NCBI GenBank assembly: GCA_002428085.1
Contig: DJAA01000002.1
Span: forward strand, 305-22,638
DNA from: Sulfurimonas sp. UBA6014
GTDB lineage: Bacteria > Campylobacterota > Campylobacteria > Campylobacterales > Sulfurimonadaceae
Direction of reading: 5' to 3'
Length of the DNA stretch: 22,334 nt
Shown: piece after piece, positions 22,311 through 22,334 of the stretch
Numbering within the stretch: position 1 is the stretch's first letter
Layout of the letters: each line of letters begins with the position of its first letter
Notes under the pieces: generated by a model
Told to the model about the DNA's origin: nothing
The model's database searches: none
The model's input: only the letters and a program-made list of their open reading frames with translations
Position numbers and translations under genes: made by a program

Positions 22311-22334
22311 CGAGATTGCTTCGCTTTGCTCGCA
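22311..22334. repeat. Second copy (partial) of the dispersed repeat
   Basis: The bases from agattgcttcg to the window end match the right arm of the 1-60 repeat (agattgcttcg then a variable part then ctcgca), with a different central stretch (ctttg for ttc). The element is cut by the window edge. It lies 19 bases after the cheV stop. Confidence 0.7.

Overview
The window looks like ordinary chromosome from an AT-rich, flagellated, chemotactic member of the Campylobacterota, most like Sulfurimonas or Sulfuricurvum. This rests on the protein families present: CheV, a free-standing FlhB C-terminal homologue (FlhX), a FliK-like protein, GatC away from gatA/gatB, a NosL-like/TauE-like copper gene pair, and PolA. 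The style fits too: dense, often overlapping genes, and promoters with an extended -10 box but no recognisable -35. The genus is inference. I see no tRNA, rRNA, CRISPR array, prophage or complete insertion sequence. No gap between genes exceeds about 160 bases.

Layout from left to right. 1-60: a palindromic dispersed repeat. 82-1079 (minus): a short ThiE-superfamily protein behind a hypothetical protein. 1095-2060 (minus): a protein with RTX/EF-hand-like calcium repeats but no signal peptide, divergent from 2145-3973 (plus), a FliK-like/FlhX pair joined by a 4-base overlap. 3980-4999 (minus): a Tas-type aldo/keto reductase, divergent from 5056-6396 (plus), a MATE exporter whose 3' end overlaps that of polA. 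6361-13646 (minus): a long run. In transcription order it is a YfgM-like protein, a BamB-like propeller lipoprotein, a Xer-type recombinase, a NosL-like protein, a TauE/SafE-like membrane protein, an HDOD regulator and DNA polymerase I. Likely internal promoters lie before the NosL-like and HDOD genes. 13786-15197 (plus): gatC and pilT. 15308-15339: a hairpin in the 160-base gap between convergent genes. 15358-21218 (minus): five genes whose ends all overlap, in transcription order a HlyD-like adaptor, a molybdopterin oxidoreductase, argD, a TolC-like outer-membrane protein and a MidA/NDUFAF7-like methyltransferase. 21329-22291 (plus): cheV. 22311-22334: a second copy of the repeat at the window's right edge.

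Most of the content is core housekeeping. The parts most worth a second look are these: (i) the five-gene overlapping operon, which brackets two cytosolic enzymes with efflux or secretion parts but has no inner-membrane pump; (ii) the YfgM-like/BamB-like pair, which repeats a gammaproteobacterial gene order; (iii) the probable copper-handling NosL-like/TauE-like pair; (iv) the FliK-like/FlhX pair opposite a calcium-repeat protein; (v) the same repeat at both window ends, which suggests a contig broken at repeats. I found no clear new defence or mobile system.
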